Below, piece after piece: positions 1 through 7,243 of a DNA stretch of 23,708 nucleotides. The notes beneath the pieces were generated by a model. That model was not told where the DNA came from. It searched no databases and saw only the letters and a program-made list of their open reading frames with translations. The DNA is from Pseudomonadota bacterium. GTDB taxonomy: Bacteria; Desulfobacterota; Desulfovibrionia; Desulfovibrionales; Desulfovibrionaceae. The stretch lies in assembly GCA_023390395.1 (NCBI GenBank), contig JAEWCY010000040.1:1-23708 (forward strand), given 5' to 3'. Position 1 is the stretch's first letter. The number at the start of each line of letters is the position of its first letter. Made by a program: the position numbers and the translations under genes.

Positions 1-957
1 GCGCACGGCCGGCGCGGGCGCGGGCGTGCGCTCGGGCGGGGCCATGGCGGCCGGAGTCTTGGGAAACTTGCCGGGCTTGCCCGGGGCGCTGGCCGGATCG
101 GGCGCGCCGTCCGCGCCGGGCTGGGGCAGCGGCACGGGTTCCCCCTTGAAAAGCAGGGCCACCTCTTCCATGCGCAGCGAACCGAAAAGCGGCGCGGCGC
201 GGATGACCTGGAAAAGCGACGAGCCGGAACGGCCGATGGAGGTCACCCGGGCCACGGGCAGGCCCTTGGGGAAGATCTCCTCGAGCCCGGAGGTGACGAG
301 GATCTCGCCCTCCTCCACGGGCACGCCCTGGGGCACGTACTGGAGGGACAGCTCGCGGTCGGGGCCTTCGCCCTTGAGGATGCCCTGGGTGCGGTTTTTT
401 TGGGAGGTCACGGGAATGCGGCTGTTGGGGTCGGTGATGAGCAGGACCGTGGCGGCGCTCGGCGAATAGCGCAGCACCCGGCCGACCACGCCCTCGGGAG
501 AGACCACCGGGGTGTTGGTGGACACGCCCGAGGCGCTGCCCTTGTCGATGACGAAGGTCTCCAGGGCGGCGTTGGGGCCCAGGCGGTGGGAAATGACGCG
601 CGTCCCCTGGCGCTTCCATTCCTCCGGGGGGGCAATGGCGAGCAGCCGGCGCAGGCGCTCCACTTCCGAGGCGTTCTCGCGAAGCCTGGAGAGCTCGTCT
701 TTCGCGGCGGCAAGCTCCTGGCGCAGCACGTCGTTCTGCTCCCGGATGCCCACGAAATACAGATAGCGGGTCCAAAACGACGACGCCTGCTCGCGGACCC
801 ATTTCCCTGGGGCCAGGGCCCACCTGGCGAATTCCAACCCGGTGTGGCTCGCCAGCGTGTCGACGTAGCCTGTCCGGATGTTCCAGGTGAAAAGGCCGAG
901 ATAGAGGAAAAGGACGACAAGCAGGCCTATCGCGATCCGCTGGGGAGACGGTTTAAT
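1..957 (-). CDS. mreC: Rod shape-determining protein MreC (partial, C-terminal end outside the window)
   Basis: MreC is a bitopic inner-membrane protein that links cytoplasmic MreB to the periplasmic wall-elongation machinery. The reading frame is open from 957 to the window edge (319 codons). It shows a short N-terminal membrane helix (IGLLVVLFLYLGLF), a coiled-coil stretch (about residues 60-90, EQNDVLRQELAAAKDELSRL) and the MreC core with RIPVTSQKNRTQGILKG, then LVTSGLEEIFPKGLPVARV, both typical of the family. The tail visible at the edge is Pro/Ala-rich (TPAAMAPPERTPAPAPA). It directly follows mreB. In this frame there is no ATG, GTG or TTG before the membrane helix: a TAG stop is followed at once by ATT, which overlaps the mreB stop by one base and has a GGAGG motif 9 nt upstream. 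I therefore take ATT (955-957) as the start. The identification is firm; the start codon is inferred. Confidence 0.93.
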   Translation of the reverse strand, partial: MKPSPQRIAIGLLVVLFLYLGLFTWNIRTGYVDTLASHTGLEFARWALAPGKWVREQASSFWTRYLYFVGIREQNDVLRQELAAAKDELSRLRENASEVERLRRLLAIAPPEEWKRQGTRVISHRLGPNAALETFVIDKGSASGVSTNTPVVSPEGVVGRVLRYSPSAATVLLITDPNSRIPVTSQKNRTQGILKGEGPDRELSLQYVPQGVPVEEGEILVTSGLEEIFPKGLPVARVTSIGRSGSSLFQVIRAAPLFGSLRMEEVALLFKGEPVPLPQPGADGAPDPASAPGKPGKFPKTPAAMAPPERTPAPAPAVR

Positions 958-1993
958 CTATCGTGACCTCCTTCAGCACGTCCAGGTTGTCCAGGGCCCG
1001 GCCGGACCCGAGGACAACCGTCGACAGGGGGTCCTCGACGACGGTGATGGGCAGCGAGGTTTCCTCGCGAAGGAGCTGGTCGAGCCCGCGAAGGAGCGCG
1101 CCGCCGCCGGTGAGCACGATGCCCCGGTCCACGATGTCCGCGGCCAGTTCCGGGGGGGTCTGCTCCAGGGCGATGCGCACCGCCTGCACGATGCTTTCCA
1201 CCTGCTCGGAAATGGATTTCTGCACTTCCTCGGCGCTGATGGTGATGTTCTGGGGAATGCCTGTGACGAGGTCGCGGCCCTTGACCTCCATTTCGCCCTG
1301 GCTGGTCGAATGGTGGGCCGAGCCGACCTGGATCTTGATCTGCTCCGCTGTGGATTCGCCGATGAGCATGTTGTACTTGCGCTTGACGTACTGCATGATG
1401 GCTTCATCCATCTTGTCGCCGCCCACGCGCACGGACTTGGAATAGACCACGCCGGACAGGGAGATGACAGCCACCTCGGTCGTGCCGCCGCCGATGTCCA
1501 CCACCATGTTGGAGGTGGGCTCGGTGATGGGCAGGTTGGCCCCGATGGCGGCGGCCATGGGCTCCTCGATGAGGTAGACCTCGCGCGCGCCGGCGCTCTG
1601 GGCCGATTCCTTGACGGCGCGCTTCTCCACCTGGGTGATGCCCGTGGGCACGCAGATGATGATGCGCGGACGCACCAGCCGCCGGGAGTTGTGCACCTTG
1701 GAAATGAAGTGGCGCAGCATGGCCTCGGTGACCTCGAAGTCGGCGATGACGCCGTCCTTCATGGGCCGGATGGCCACGATGTTGCCCGGGGTGCGCCCGA
1801 GCATCCGTTTGGCCTCCAGGCCCACGGAAAGCACCTTGTTGCCGCCCCGGGGATCCTTTTTCACCGCAACGACCGACGGTTCGGACAGGACGATGCCCTT
1901 GCCCTTGACGAACACCAACGTGTTCGCCGTCCCCAAGTCGATGGCCAGATCGTTGGAGAAAAGGCCCAAAATCCTATCCAAAATCCTGGACAT
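953..1993 (-). CDS. mreB: Rod shape-determining protein MreB (bacterial actin)
   Basis: This is the actin-like ATPase that polymerises under the inner membrane and positions cell-wall elongation. The 346-residue product has the usual length. It begins MSRILDRILGLFSNDLAIDLGTANT: an amphipathic membrane-binding N-terminus, then phosphate-1 loop DLGTANT (19-25). VVDIGGGTTEVAV is the phosphate-2 loop and IVLTGGGALLRG the adenosine motif near the C-terminus; LIEEPMAAAIG is also present. The frame stays open upstream to 2071, but only the ATG at 1993 gives the conserved N-terminus; its ribosome site is modest (GAGG close to the start). It is first in the mreB-mreC pair and diverges from the radical SAM gene at 2101. 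Identification is certain. Confidence 0.97.
   Translation of the reverse strand: MSRILDRILGLFSNDLAIDLGTANTLVFVKGKGIVLSEPSVVAVKKDPRGGNKVLSVGLEAKRMLGRTPGNIVAIRPMKDGVIADFEVTEAMLRHFISKVHNSRRLVRPRIIICVPTGITQVEKRAVKESAQSAGAREVYLIEEPMAAAIGANLPITEPTSNMVVDIGGGTTEVAVISLSGVVYSKSVRVGGDKMDEAIMQYVKRKYNMLIGESTAEQIKIQVGSAHHSTSQGEMEVKGRDLVTGIPQNITISAEEVQKSISEQVESIVQAVRIALEQTPPELAADIVDRGIVLTGGGALLRGLDQLLREETSLPITVVEDPLSTVVLGSGRALDNLDVLKEVTID
955..971 (-). promoter_or_regulatory. Shine-Dalgarno and rare ATT start of mreC
   Basis: On the minus strand GGAGG (967-971) is followed by a 9-nt spacer and ATT (955-957). The ATT shares one T with the TAA stop of mreB (953-955), the layout of a translationally coupled pair. 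The preceding in-frame codon is TAG, so the start cannot lie further upstream, and the next conventional start (TTG, about codon 41) would remove the membrane anchor. AUU initiation is known in infC and is normally discriminated against by IF3, which would keep MreC output low relative to MreB. Confidence 0.65.
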
Positions 1994-2042
1994 ATCGCCT
2001 CGCTTGCCGCAAAGTCGGCCAACTTGATCTCGCAAACGCGTT

Positions 2043-2071
2043 GTGTTTGCCGATTCGCCCCGCATTGTCAA
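2043..2071 (-). promoter_or_regulatory. Possible promoter of mreBC
   Basis: The 107-bp gap between the divergent genes holds a perfect TTGACA on the minus strand (2066-2071), about 75 bp upstream of the mreB ATG. At 17 nt spacing the -10 hexamer would be AAACAC, a poor match, so only the -35 box is persuasive. Confidence 0.3.
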
Positions 2072-2100
2072 CGGTTGATTTGCCGTTTCCCCGCCACGCC

Positions 2101-3021
2101 ATGAACGCGCGCTACCTGACCCTCGCCGCAGCCCTGCGCCGACGCTTCGGACGGCGGGCGAAAAAGATTCCCCTGGACGCGGGAAGCGCCTGCCCCAACC
2201 GCGACGGAACCCTGTCGCGGGGAGGGTGCCTGTTCTGCAACGCGGCCGGATCGGGAACGGGCCTGCACCATAAAGGCTTCGGCCTGCGGGCGCAATGGGA
2301 CCGTCTGACCCCGCCGGCCCGGGCGCGCGGCGAGGCCCTGCTCGCCTACCTCCAGTCCTTTTCCAACACCTATGGCCCGGCGAGCCGCCTGGCCGGCCTC
2401 GTCGCCGAGCTGGCCGCCCTGCCGGACGTGGCCGGCATCTGCCTCGGCACCCGGCCGGACTGCCTGGACGAGGAAAAAATCGCCCTGCTGGCCGGCGCGC
2501 CCGTGGCCCACGTCCGCCTGGAAATGGGACTGCAATCGGCCCGGGACGACACCCTTTCGCGCGTCAACCGCGGCCACGACGCCGCCGCCCTGGCCCGGGC
2601 GGCCAGAGCCGCCGCCGCGGCCGGGCTTGGCGTCACGGTCCACCTCATGGCCGGCCTGCCCGGGGAGACGACGGACGATTTTCTGGCCAGCGTGGATTTC
2701 ATAAACGCCCTGCCCGTGTCCGGGGTCAAGTTCCACAACACCCTGGTCCTGGCCGGCGCGCCCCTGGCCGCGCTCCATGCCGCCGGCGGCTACGTCCCCA
2801 TGGCGCGCCCGGACTACGTGGCGGCGGCGTGCGAAGGCCTCGCCCGGCTGCGGCCGGACATCGCCGTGGAGCGCCTAAACGCCGACCCGGCCCCGGGCGA
2901 GCTCGTCGCCCCGGCCTGGGCCGCCGACAAGCAGGGCCTTTTGCGCGACATCCGCGACGCCCTCGAACGAGGGGACGTCCGACAGGGCTGCCGACGGGAA
3001 ACCGGCCAGGCCGCCCCGTGA
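2101..3021 (+). CDS. YhcC-family radical SAM protein (TIGR01212 type)
   Basis: The 306-residue protein has the length and motifs of the YhcC / TIGR01212 radical SAM family. N-terminal CPNRDGTLSRGGCLFC places three cysteines at 31, 43 and 46 (C-x11-C-x2-C), the 4Fe-4S/SAM cluster ligands. VRLEMGLQSARDDTLSRVNRGH and VHLMAGLPGETTDDFLASVDFI are the conserved barrel strands; GVKFHNTLVLAGAPLA is also family-typical. The in-frame ORF starts upstream at 2041, but the ATG at 2101 gives MNARYLTLAAALRRRFG, the expected beginning. The biochemical role of this family is not settled (related to Elp3/HemN-type enzymes), so I give no substrate. It diverges from mreB and precedes ogt on the same strand by about 100 bp. 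Confidence 0.88.
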   Translation: MNARYLTLAAALRRRFGRRAKKIPLDAGSACPNRDGTLSRGGCLFCNAAGSGTGLHHKGFGLRAQWDRLTPPARARGEALLAYLQSFSNTYGPASRLAGLVAELAALPDVAGICLGTRPDCLDEEKIALLAGAPVAHVRLEMGLQSARDDTLSRVNRGHDAAALARAARAAAAAGLGVTVHLMAGLPGETTDDFLASVDFINALPVSGVKFHNTLVLAGAPLAALHAAGGYVPMARPDYVAAACEGLARLRPDIAVERLNADPAPGELVAPAWAADKQGLLRDIRDALERGDVRQGCRRETGQAAP

Positions 3022-3022
3022 C

Positions 3023-3059
3023 CGGGACGCGGCCCGTCCCGCCCCTGGCGCGCCGGGGC
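3023..3059 (+). terminator. Two adjacent GC hairpins after the radical SAM gene
   Basis: Directly after the stop there is a perfect 7-bp hairpin (CGGGACG 3023-3029 / CGTCCCG 3035-3041), then a second weaker one (GCCCC 3041-3045 / GGGGC 3055-3059). There is no T-run, so this may be only a pause or partial terminator between this gene and ogt. The rest of the gap to 3124 shows only the ogt ribosome site. Confidence 0.3.
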
Positions 3060-3124
3060 GAAGTCGCGTAGGCTCGGTCCGCCCGGACGATCCGGCCCTG
3101 GCGCAAGCCGCAACGGAGGCCGAC

Positions 3125-3613
3125 ATGAGCGCAACCACCGAAACCTGTCTGGCCGGCCCGCTGGCCCTGACGCTCCACTGGCGTGACGGCGCCGTGGAGA
3201 ACATGTCCCTGTCCTGGTCCCAGGGAAAGAGCCTTTCCCTGGCCACGGAGACCGGCGAGGCGGTGCAGGCGGCGCTCGAACGCTACGTGGCCGGCGAGGA
3301 GCCGGACTGGCCCGACCTGCCCTGGAATTTCGGCGGGCTGTCGGATTTCGCCCGCAAGGTGCTGTCCGAGCTGGCCCGGGTGCCCCGGGGGCAGATGGTC
3401 AGCTACGGCTGGCTGGCGGCCAAGGCGGGCCGGCCCAAGGCGGCCCGGGCCGTGGGCCGGATCATGGCCAGCAACCCCTTTCCGCTGCTCATCCCCTGCC
3501 ACCGGGTGGTGGGGGCAAGCGGCGCGATGGTCGGCTTCGGCCCGGGACTCGAAATGAAGCGCTACCTGCTCACGCGCGAAGGCGCGCCGGCGCAGGCGCT
3601 GCGAAAGGATTGA
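3125..3613 (+). CDS. ogt: Methylated-DNA--[protein]-cysteine S-methyltransferase
   Basis: This suicide DNA-repair protein moves the alkyl group from O6-alkylguanine (and O4-alkylthymine) in DNA to its own cysteine. The product has 162 residues, normal for a single-domain Ogt/MGMT without an Ada regulatory domain. The active site IPCHRVV places the acceptor at Cys125; VPRGQMVSYGWLAAKAGRPKAARAVGRIMASNP is the winged helix-turn-helix DNA-binding region with the Arg finger, cited here as VPRGQMVSYGWLA plus ARAVGRIM. MVGFGPGLEMKRYLLTREG closes the domain. GGAGG lies 6 nt before the ATG. It is followed 7 nt later by riboflavin synthase, so the two are probably cotranscribed although their functions are unrelated. 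Confidence 0.94.
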   Translation: MSATTETCLAGPLALTLHWRDGAVENMSLSWSQGKSLSLATETGEAVQAALERYVAGEEPDWPDLPWNFGGLSDFARKVLSELARVPRGQMVSYGWLAAKAGRPKAARAVGRIMASNPFPLLIPCHRVVGASGAMVGFGPGLEMKRYLLTREGAPAQALRKD

Positions 3614-3620
3614 GACGACG

Positions 3621-4274
3621 ATGTTTACCGGACTGGTGATGGGAATCGGCCGCATTCTGGAGGCGAAGGCGCGCGGCGGGGAAACCCGCTTCCGCATCCG
3701 CGCCCTTTTCGAGCTGGAAGACATCGTCCTTGGCGAATCCGTCGCCATAAACGGGGCCTGCCTGACCGTGGAGACGGCGGGGAAAAACGAATTCACGGCC
3801 TACGCCTCGGCCGAGACCCTGTCCAAGACCGGGCTGGGGGCGCTTAAACCCGGCGACGAGGCCAACCTGGAACGCGCCCTGGCCCTGGGCGACCGCCTCG
3901 GCGGGCATCTGGTCGCCGGCCACGTGGACTGCCAGGCGGTGATCGAATCCGCCGTGCCCGACGGCCAGTCCACGCGCTTTCGCCTGACCTATCCCGAGGA
4001 GTTCTCCATCTACGTCGTGCCCAAGGGCTCGGTGGCCCTGGACGGCGTGAGCCTGACCGTCAACGACTGCGGCGAGGGCTATCTCACGGTCAACATCATC
4101 CCCTCGACCATGGGGGCGACCACGGTGGCGTCCTGGAAGCCGGGGCGCACCGTCAACATGGAAACGGACATGCTCGGCAAGTACGTGCTGCGCATGCTCG
4201 GCCCCTGGCGCGCCGCCGGCCAAGCCAAGCCCCCGACCCTCACCGAATCCTTCCTGCGCGAAAACGGCTTCTAA
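3621..4274 (+). CDS. ribE: Riboflavin synthase, alpha chain
   Basis: This cytoplasmic enzyme dismutates two 6,7-dimethyl-8-ribityllumazine molecules to riboflavin and a ribityl-diaminopyrimidine, the last step of riboflavin synthesis. The 217-residue protein starts MFTGLVMGIG, the family N-terminus (usually MFTGIV). It has two lumazine-binding repeats: repeat 1 with GESVAINGACLTV and FTAYASAETLSKT, LGGHLVAGHVD at the junction, and repeat 2 with KGSVALDGVSLTVND and LTVNIIPSTMGATT. It stands 7 nt after ogt and away from the other rib genes (ribD, ribBA, ribH are not in this window). The gene converges on the FliD-like gene, with a perfect hairpin between them. No FMN riboswitch is visible upstream. 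Confidence 0.95.
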   Translation: MFTGLVMGIGRILEAKARGGETRFRIRALFELEDIVLGESVAINGACLTVETAGKNEFTAYASAETLSKTGLGALKPGDEANLERALALGDRLGGHLVAGHVDCQAVIESAVPDGQSTRFRLTYPEEFSIYVVPKGSVALDGVSLTVNDCGEGYLTVNIIPSTMGATTVASWKPGRTVNMETDMLGKYVLRMLGPWRAAGQAKPPTLTESFLRENGF

Positions 4275-4288
4275 CCCCGTCGGGGAGG

Positions 4289-4336
4289 GTCCGGGAGGGA
4301 GTCGCTCCCTCCCGGCCGCCGGAGGCATTCCTCCCT
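4289..4336. repeat. Solo hairpin of the dispersed foldback family; likely two-way terminator
   Basis: A perfect 11-bp stem with loop TCG (4291-4315) is flanked by GGT on the left and by CCGCCGGAGGCAT then TTCCTCC on the right. The same flanks frame the end hairpins of the larger elements at 10021-10306, so this looks like a single diverged copy. It lies between convergent ribE and the FliD-like gene, 16 bp from the ribE stop. It lacks a T-run on either strand. Confidence 0.6.
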
Positions 4337-4345
4337 CCCCGCTCC

Positions 4346-6430
4346 CTAAGCCCGCCCGTCCACCAGCCAGTTGGTGCGCTCCAGGTCCGCGGCCGTGCGC
4401 CGCGCGGCCACGCGCGAGAGGTGGGCCGTCTCGGGCGTGAGAAAGCTCGCGGTCCCGGCCGCGCGGATGTCCGCCGCCGTGCGTTTCCAGGCCGGCAGCA
4501 GGCTTTGCGGCGTGGCGACGAGCGTGTGCCCGCTCCTGTCGGCGTCGGTGTAGAAAGCGTGCCAGAAGGCGTCCGAGGACACCCACAGGAGATCCGCCTT
4601 GCGCGTCCTGCCGAAGCCCAGGGCGGCGAGCCCGTCCCAGTTCGCGTCCACGGGCGCGCCGAGGCTTTGGGCCAGGGACGGGGAAAAGGCGTCGGCGTTG
4701 CCGAGCAGGTACTTGCGCAGGTCGTTGTAGCTCTCGACCACCGCGTCGAGGCGGCCGGACACGGCGTCCATGGCTTTGGCGACCACCAGGGGCAGCGCGC
4801 CGCCGGTCTCGGACCGGGCCTCCAGGGACACCCGGCCGGACTGCAGGGAATAGGCGTCGTTTTCCGAGGCCATGGCCTTCCCGTTGACCGTGATCCGCCC
4901 GTCCTGCCCGGGCAGGCCGACGTTCATGCCGAGGCTTTCGAGCAGCCCCGAGGGGCCGTCGGTCAGAGTCATGGACTCGCCCAGGCGGCGGTCGAGCAGC
5001 ACCAGCGAGGCGGCAAGCTCCCGCGTGGGCAGGCGCTGGCCGGCCACGGCGTAGGACGGCGCGTCCCGCTCCGTGCGGGCCGCGCCCACCCGGCCCGTGG
5101 TCAGGGCGACCTCGCTTCGCACCTTGCCGAGCACGTCCTTGGCCGTGTCGCCCGAGGCCACGGGCACGGACACGACCTGTCCCGCATAGGCCGTGGTCAG
5201 GCCCAGGCCGGCCAGGAGCCCGCCGGACCCGTCGGTCAGCTTCAGGGCCTGCCCGGCGAATTCCCCGGTGGTCGTGGCCGTGAGTTCCTCGCCGGCCACG
5301 GTCCCGCCGCCGGCCGCGGGCAGGGTCACGGCGCGCACGTCGGCCGACACGCCCGGCAGGGACAGGCTCGGCGCGCTCACGAGCTCCACGGACCGGCCTC
5401 CCGCCGACCAGACCGAGATCGGTCGGCCGCTCAATTGCCCGGCCACGGCCGACAGCACGTCGCCCCAGGTCCAGCCGGCCTTGACCGTGACGGAAAGCGT
5501 CCGCGTCGCGTCGCCGACGCTCGCCGTGAACGTGTACTTGCCCGGGGCCAGGAGCGTGGCCGCGTCCGGGTCCAGGGCCTTGGACACGTAGGACGTTTGC
5601 GGCGTCCCCGTGCCCGTGGCCACGGAGAACCGGTGCAGGCCCACGGCCAGGTCCGTGGCCGCGCCCGGGTCGTAGAGCCCGGAATGGACGTAGGCCGGCT
5701 GGGCCAGGCGGTCCACGGACGCCTCGTACACGGCCGGCGCGGCCGGCGCGGCCACGTTGGGAGCGGCGGTCAGGCCGAGCTGCGCGACGAGGTCGCCCTT
5801 GGCGTCGGCGATGACCACGTCCTGGGCGCTGCGCGACCGGTTCACGGAAAGGGCCAGCAGGGTGCCCGTGGCGGCCAGGGACGGGTCCAGGCTGAAAGGC
5901 GTCTGCTGGCGGGCGATGGCGGCCCGCAGGCTCAGCTCCCGCGAGCCGTTGACCGCGCCGGCCACCTTGGAAAGCACCGCGCGCCAGGTGTCGTTGGCGT
6001 CGACGTGCACGGCGAAATCCTCGGCGACCCCGCCTTGGCGCACCGTGAAGCGGTAGTCGCCGGCGTCCACGCCCGAGGCGGCGATGCCGCTTTTGCCCTT
6101 TGTGAAGAACTTGCTCGGATTGACCGCCTGCCCGGCGTCCACCGTGGCGGCGTCGAGCCGGCCGGTCAGGCCGGGAGCGGCGGTGACGAGCCGGGCCCTA
6201 AACAGCGTCGAAGCGTCGGAAGGCCAGGAGAACCGGGCCAGGGCCTTCTCGAACCGGGCCAGGCGCGCGTCGAGCCCGCCGGTCAGGGCGTCGAGGCCGG
6301 TCCCGTCGCCGGCCGTCGCGGCGTCGTCGTCCGTGGCGAAACGGCGCGGGCGCGAAGCGGCCGCAGCCTCGGCGACGGATTCACCCTTGGCCAGCCGCAG
6401 GCTGGTGAAGTAGATGTCGCTTACGCCCAC
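4346..6430 (-). CDS. FliD-like flagellar hook-associated / filament-cap protein
   Basis: FliD caps the growing flagellar filament and folds exported flagellin. With the GTG start used here the product has 694 residues, at the long end for FliD. The N-terminus reads VGVSDIYFTSLRLAKGES. The middle carries three divergent modules resembling flagellin-IN repeats (about 125-220, 297-412 and 425-505); each has a W/T-x-x-VLSKVAG-like helix and a DxxGxLxxxLGL-like end (DAKGDLVAQLGL, LTDGSGGLLAGLGL, LTDGPSGLLESLGM). The C-terminal third, ITVNGKAMASENDAYSLQSG then MDAVSGRLDAVVESYNDLRKYLL and ALGFGRTRKADLLWV, resembles the FliD C-terminal domain. The start is uncertain: GTG at 6430 lies inside the end of truA (50-nt overlap, GGGGA 8 nt upstream); an ATG at 6496 is the alternative. 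The call rests on pattern, so FliD-like is safer than fliD. Confidence 0.7.
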   Translation of the reverse strand: MGVSDIYFTSLRLAKGESVAEAAAASRPRRFATDDDAATAGDGTGLDALTGGLDARLARFEKALARFSWPSDASTLFRARLVTAAPGLTGRLDAATVDAGQAVNPSKFFTKGKSGIAASGVDAGDYRFTVRQGGVAEDFAVHVDANDTWRAVLSKVAGAVNGSRELSLRAAIARQQTPFSLDPSLAATGTLLALSVNRSRSAQDVVIADAKGDLVAQLGLTAAPNVAAPAAPAVYEASVDRLAQPAYVHSGLYDPGAATDLAVGLHRFSVATGTGTPQTSYVSKALDPDAATLLAPGKYTFTASVGDATRTLSVTVKAGWTWGDVLSAVAGQLSGRPISVWSAGGRSVELVSAPSLSLPGVSADVRAVTLPAAGGGTVAGEELTATTTGEFAGQALKLTDGSGGLLAGLGLTTAYAGQVVSVPVASGDTAKDVLGKVRSEVALTTGRVGAARTERDAPSYAVAGQRLPTRELAASLVLLDRRLGESMTLTDGPSGLLESLGMNVGLPGQDGRITVNGKAMASENDAYSLQSGRVSLEARSETGGALPLVVAKAMDAVSGRLDAVVESYNDLRKYLLGNADAFSPSLAQSLGAPVDANWDGLAALGFGRTRKADLLWVSSDAFWHAFYTDADRSGHTLVATPQSLLPAWKRTAADIRAAGTASFLTPETAHLSRVAARRTAADLERTNWLVDGRA

Positions 6431-7199
6431 GGCCGTCGTCCCCGTATTCCACGGCGACAAGGCAAAGCCCGCTCGCCGGCGCGGTCGCCGGGGCAAGCCC
6501 TCTTCTCCCCGACGTCAATACGGATCGGATGTCCACGGGCGAAACTTTACCCGCGCCCACGGCCACCAGCGCCCCGGTCAGGTTGCGCACCATCTGCTTG
6601 AGAAAGCCCTCGGCCCGGAATTCCCAGACCATCTCCCCGGCCATGTCCGGGGGCAGGCGCGTGACGGCGCGCACCAGGCGTTCGGTGCCAGACACATGGG
6701 AGCCGGCGTTCTGGAAGGCGGCGAAGTCGTGATAGCCCGTGAACAGGGCGGCGCAGGCGTCCATGGCCGCCGTGTCGAGGCGCGCGGCCACGCGCCCCAC
6801 GTTCCAGACGTAGGGCCGCCGCCAGGGCAGGATGAAGGTGGGTTCGGTCCAGAGCGTGTAGCGGTAGACCTTGCCCGTGGCCGAGAATCTGGCGTGAAAG
6901 TCGTCCGGGACCGCCGCGACGGCCGTCACGGTCATGTCGCGGGGCAGGACGGCGTTGAGCGCCCGCTGCCAGGGCAGCCCGGCCCGGTCCTCGGGCACGT
7001 CGCAGTGGGCCACCTGGGCCAGGGCGTGGACGCCGGAATCGGTGCGCCCGGCCCCGTGGACCCGCACGGCAGCGCCGCAGAGCTTTCCCAGGGCCTCTTC
7101 CAGGCAGCCCTGGACCGTGCGGCCGCCTCCCGGGGCTTGCAGCTGCCAGCCGGCGAAGTGGGCGCCGTCGTAGGCGATGGTCAGGCGAAGGCGCGGCAT
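6381..7199 (-). CDS. truA: tRNA pseudouridine(38-40) synthase TruA
   Basis: TruA makes pseudouridine at positions 38, 39 and 40 in the anticodon stem-loop of many tRNAs. The 272-residue product begins LRLTIAYDGAHFAGWQLQ and has the catalytic motif GAGRTDSGVHALAQV with Asp54 as the nucleophile. Further family blocks are DFHARFSATGKVYRY, YHDFAAFQNAG, and FLKQMVRNLTGALVAVGAGK. The family normally ends near GLCLVAVEYGDD; here about 22 further basic residues (GRGRKRHLLHQPAAGQG) continue over the start of the next gene. That tail is probably an accident of the overlap, not a domain. It follows the motE-like gene in the minus-strand run. Confidence 0.95.
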   Translation of the reverse strand: MPRLRLTIAYDGAHFAGWQLQAPGGGRTVQGCLEEALGKLCGAAVRVHGAGRTDSGVHALAQVAHCDVPEDRAGLPWQRALNAVLPRDMTVTAVAAVPDDFHARFSATGKVYRYTLWTEPTFILPWRRPYVWNVGRVAARLDTAAMDACAALFTGYHDFAAFQNAGSHVSGTERLVRAVTRLPPDMAGEMVWEFRAEGFLKQMVRNLTGALVAVGAGKVSPVDIRSVLTSGRRGLAPATAPASGLCLVAVEYGDDGRGRKRHLLHQPAAGQG

Positions 7200-7243
7200 C
7201 CGCGCCTTCTATCCGCCCGGCCGGCCCGGCGCAACCGGCCCGG

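Noticed and set aside
1994..2071. N-terminal extension of mreB to a TTG at 2071
   Set aside because: The extra 26 residues are not MreB-like and the TTG coincides with the candidate -35 box; the ATG at 1993 gives the conserved N-terminus.
4421..6601. A 726-codon open frame on the plus strand opposite the FliD-like gene and truA
   Set aside because: It crosses the ends of two genes and is rich in Gly, His, Arg and Gln, as expected for an antisense frame; TruA on the other strand is certain.
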